NCBI GenBank assembly: GCA_024640765.1
Contig: JAHEEK010000010.1
Span: 58,453 to 122,452 of the forward strand
Source: Nereida sp024640765
Lineage (GTDB): Bacteria; Pseudomonadota; Alphaproteobacteria; Rhodobacterales; Rhodobacteraceae
Length of the DNA: 64,000 nt
Direction: 5' to 3'
This document shows, one piece after another, positions 62,085 through 64,000 of the stretch. A program made the translations under genes and the position numbers. Position 1 is the first letter of the stretch. The number at the start of each line of letters is the position of its first letter. A model generated the notes under the pieces. That model had not been told where the DNA came from. It made no database searches and was given only the letters and a program-made list of their open reading frames with translations.

Positions 62085-63728
62085 ATGCAGCATGGTGGAA
62101 AAATCTTGGCAGCGCAGCTTGCAAAGATGGGTGTTAAGCGGGTTTTTCAAGTTCCAGGCGAAAGCTTTTTGGCGGCTCTAGATGGCTTGCTTGATCACGA
62201 TATTGAGGTTGTTACCTGCCGCCACGAAGGTGCTGCGGCCATGATGGCTGAGGCGCATGCAAAGCTGACGGGCCAAGTTGGGGTGTGCTTTGTGACGCGC
62301 GGTCCTGGTGCTTGCAATGCCGCTGCGGGCATTCATATTGCGCGCCAAGACAGCAGCCCCGTGGTGATGTTTGTCGGTCAAATTGCGCGGTTCGATCGTG
62401 GGCGAGGGGCGTTTCAAGAAGTCGACTACCGCCAGATGTTTGGCGATTTGGCGAAGTGGGTTGAAGAGGTCGATCAGACTGAACGCTTGCCCGAGTTTAT
62501 CCAACGTGCTTTTCAAACGGCATTGTCAGGGCGGCCTGGTCCCGTTGTTTTGGCGTTGCCCGAAGATATGCTGAGCGCGGCTTGCCATGACCTTCCCCTG
62601 CGTGAGGGTGCCGTCGTGCATCAAGCGTCTGATCTAGCAGAACCCGCGAAAACAATCATGGAGCGGATTGAACGCGCGCAGCGTCCTCTTATTGTTGTGG
62701 GTGGCCCTCATTGGTCCGTAGAAGCGGCACAGAGTTTGCGTGAGTTCGCCGAGGTTAACAACATTCCCGTGGCCGCGGGTTTTCGCCGGCAGGATTACAT
62801 CGACAATCAAAGCTTTGCGTATGCTGGTGATTTGAACGTTGGCCTGAACCCCAAGTTGGCAGCGTGCTTCAAAAAAGCTGATTTGATCATCGCGCTTGGT
62901 AGTCGGCTGGGCGACATCGAAACGCAGGGCTACTCCTTGATGGCAGACCAAAAAGCGTTGGTTCATATCCATGTGGGCGCTGAAGAAATTGGCCGTGTGT
63001 GGCCGACAGAGTTTGGTGTCGTGGTCCGTGCTGATGAGATGATTGCGGCGCTGCATAAGTGCGCGCCGCTTCAGCGGCAGCCTGATTGGATGGCCGAGTG
63101 CCGCGCAACATATGATGCATGGCTACAGCCCACAGAAAGCCCCGGAGATGCCAAGCAGGAAAACATTATCTGCTGGCTGTCGGAGAATCTGCCCAAGGAC
63201 TCGATTGTCACGAACGGCGCGGGGAACTACGCCGCGTGGTTGCACCGCTATTTCAGCTACAAAAGATATGGCACACAGCTTGCGCCAACTAGCGGCAGCA
63301 TGGGGTATGGCTTTCCTGCTGCGATTGCTGCGAAACTTGAGCACCCTGCCAAAACGGTTGTTTGCTTGGCGGGCGACGGTTGTTTTCAAATGACGCTTAA
63401 CGAAATGTCGACGGCGATGCAGCACGGTGCGTCTGTAATTGTGATCGTTATGAATAACCGGCGCTACGGCACCATTCGGATGCACCAAGAAAAGACATAT
63501 CCTGCGCGCGTGAGCGGAACTGATATGGTAACCCCTGATTTTGCTGCTCTTGCCCGCGCCTATGGGGGTCACGGCGAGACGGTGCAAAATGATGCTCAAT
63601 TCGCACAAGCGTTTAAGCGCGCTGAAGCAAGCGGCAAAGTTTCAATCATCGAAGTGCAGCTTGATGAGGACGTGCTTTCAACGGGTCAATCGCTTAGCGC
63701 GACCCGCGCTTTAGCCTTGAAAGGGTAA
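62085..63728 (+). CDS. Thiamine-pyrophosphate enzyme, acetolactate-synthase-like
   Basis: A 547-residue ThDP-dependent enzyme with three domains. The activating glutamate is in TCRHEGAAAMMAEAHAKLTG (about residues 45-65), the ThDP/Mg motif is GDGCFQM...NN (GDG to MNNRRYGTI) and the middle domain is a Rossmann type. It resembles catalytic acetolactate synthase and related decarboxylases; no small regulatory subunit gene is adjacent, so it may be another decarboxylase or ligase. ATG 62085 is chosen over GTG 62079. Convergent with the gene at 63711, overlapping by 18 nt. Confidence 0.85.
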   Translation: MQHGGKILAAQLAKMGVKRVFQVPGESFLAALDGLLDHDIEVVTCRHEGAAAMMAEAHAKLTGQVGVCFVTRGPGACNAAAGIHIARQDSSPVVMFVGQIARFDRGRGAFQEVDYRQMFGDLAKWVEEVDQTERLPEFIQRAFQTALSGRPGPVVLALPEDMLSAACHDLPLREGAVVHQASDLAEPAKTIMERIERAQRPLIVVGGPHWSVEAAQSLREFAEVNNIPVAAGFRRQDYIDNQSFAYAGDLNVGLNPKLAACFKKADLIIALGSRLGDIETQGYSLMADQKALVHIHVGAEEIGRVWPTEFGVVVRADEMIAALHKCAPLQRQPDWMAECRATYDAWLQPTESPGDAKQENIICWLSENLPKDSIVTNGAGNYAAWLHRYFSYKRYGTQLAPTSGSMGYGFPAAIAAKLEHPAKTVVCLAGDGCFQMTLNEMSTAMQHGASVIVIVMNNRRYGTIRMHQEKTYPARVSGTDMVTPDFAALARAYGGHGETVQNDAQFAQAFKRAEASGKVSIIEVQLDEDVLSTGQSLSATRALALKG

Positions 63729-64000
63729 AAACGCCTCAACCGCTGCAGTGGCAATAACGATTGTTTGGCCTGTTGCGGGGTTTGCACTTTTGTGTCCGCC
63801 TTTCACGCCCTTAACCGTTGCTTTGCCGCGCGGAAGTTTTGCGGATAGCGCGTCAATATCAAGCTTGTCGGGCTCTGCGACACCAACGGTGACTTGCACG
63901 CGCATCATGTCGTGGGAAATACCCAAAGCCTCGAACATCGGAATAGATGAATGGCGCAGGGCATCTTCAATCGCACGCGCTGCGGCTTTTGTGTAATCCA
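63711..64000 (-). CDS. Lin0512-family protein (5' end outside window)
   Basis: The frame is open to the right edge: DYTKAAARAIEDALRHSSIPMFEALG, then MRVQVTVGVAEPDKLDIDALSAKLPRGKATV and TIVIATAAVEAFL. This matches the C-terminal part of the Lin0512 (PF09585) family, about 115-120 residues long, of unknown function. Only the first 20 or so residues should be missing. The end overlaps the TPP enzyme gene by 18 nt. Confidence 0.82.
   Translation of the reverse strand, partial: DYTKAAARAIEDALRHSSIPMFEALGISHDMMRVQVTVGVAEPDKLDIDALSAKLPRGKATVKGVKGGHKSANPATGQTIVIATAAVEAFLPFQG

Noticed and set aside
1..64000. CRISPR arrays, rRNA, tRNA, prophage or insertion sequences
   Set aside because: No regularly spaced repeats, transposase or integrase proteins, or cloverleaf-like tRNA segments were noticed on reading. 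A tRNA scan would be the decisive check.

Overview
The window looks like the chromosome of a marine alphaproteobacterium of the Rhodobacterales (Roseobacter group). The evidence is moderate GC content, gene families typical of that order (DUF2794, DUF6478, DUF5665, Lin0512, MlaA/MlaC pairs, a split MnmC) and many ATGA or TAATG gene overlaps. It is densely packed with housekeeping and transport genes. I see no rRNA, tRNA, CRISPR array, prophage or insertion sequence. No genus is claimed.

Layout. 1-7.9 kb: the end of leuB with its terminator, two small-molecule exporters, a tungstate ABC transporter (tupBCA), an amidohydrolase, a BciB-like Fe-S flavoprotein and an MFS carrier. 8-18.6 kb: a SulP anion transporter coupled to a tandem universal stress protein, an RhlE-type helicase, asd, a three-gene bicarbonate module (beta-carbonic anhydrase, SbtA-like permease, PII-like protein), a degenerate Hpt-like protein, an M17 aminopeptidase paired with an NlpC/P60 hydrolase, and DUF2794. 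18.9-23.6 kb: glutathione-dependent formaldehyde oxidation (class III alcohol dehydrogenase and S-formylglutathione hydrolase) around a TetR regulator and an AEC transporter. 23.6-34.8 kb: MFS, zapE, a LysM protein, folC-accD, a CPBP protease and ilvD, with broken rhodanese and DUF6478 genes. 34.9-43.7 kb: 2,4-dienoyl-CoA reductase beside a ruined LysR gene, an OmpA/GNAT/CinA-like run, sfsA, map, rsmD and an NADH:ferredoxin-type reductase. 43.8-55.7 kb: peroxiredoxin, an overlapping ridA-ugpQ-GNAT-phhB-mscS cluster, mlaA-mlaC, a class A PBP, glnK-amtB, an aromatic aminotransferase and a mercaptopyruvate sulfurtransferase. 55.7-64 kb: smpB, an intact ccoS next to truncated ccoI and hemN, dapA, split MnmD/MnmC2-like genes, an inactivated FMN reductase and a TPP enzyme.

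The most notable signal is at about 56.84 kb. The 3' part of ccoI (minus strand) and the 3' part of hemN (plus strand) meet head to head, and the 5' halves of both are missing. This looks like the scar of a deletion that removed a cbb3 cytochrome oxidase locus. Together with four other inactivated genes (rhodanese, DUF6478, LysR, FMN reductase) it suggests reductive decay in this lineage. Two of the frameshifts lie in homopolymers and could be sequence errors. The second notable feature is a compact bicarbonate uptake/hydration/PII module in what otherwise looks like a heterotroph.
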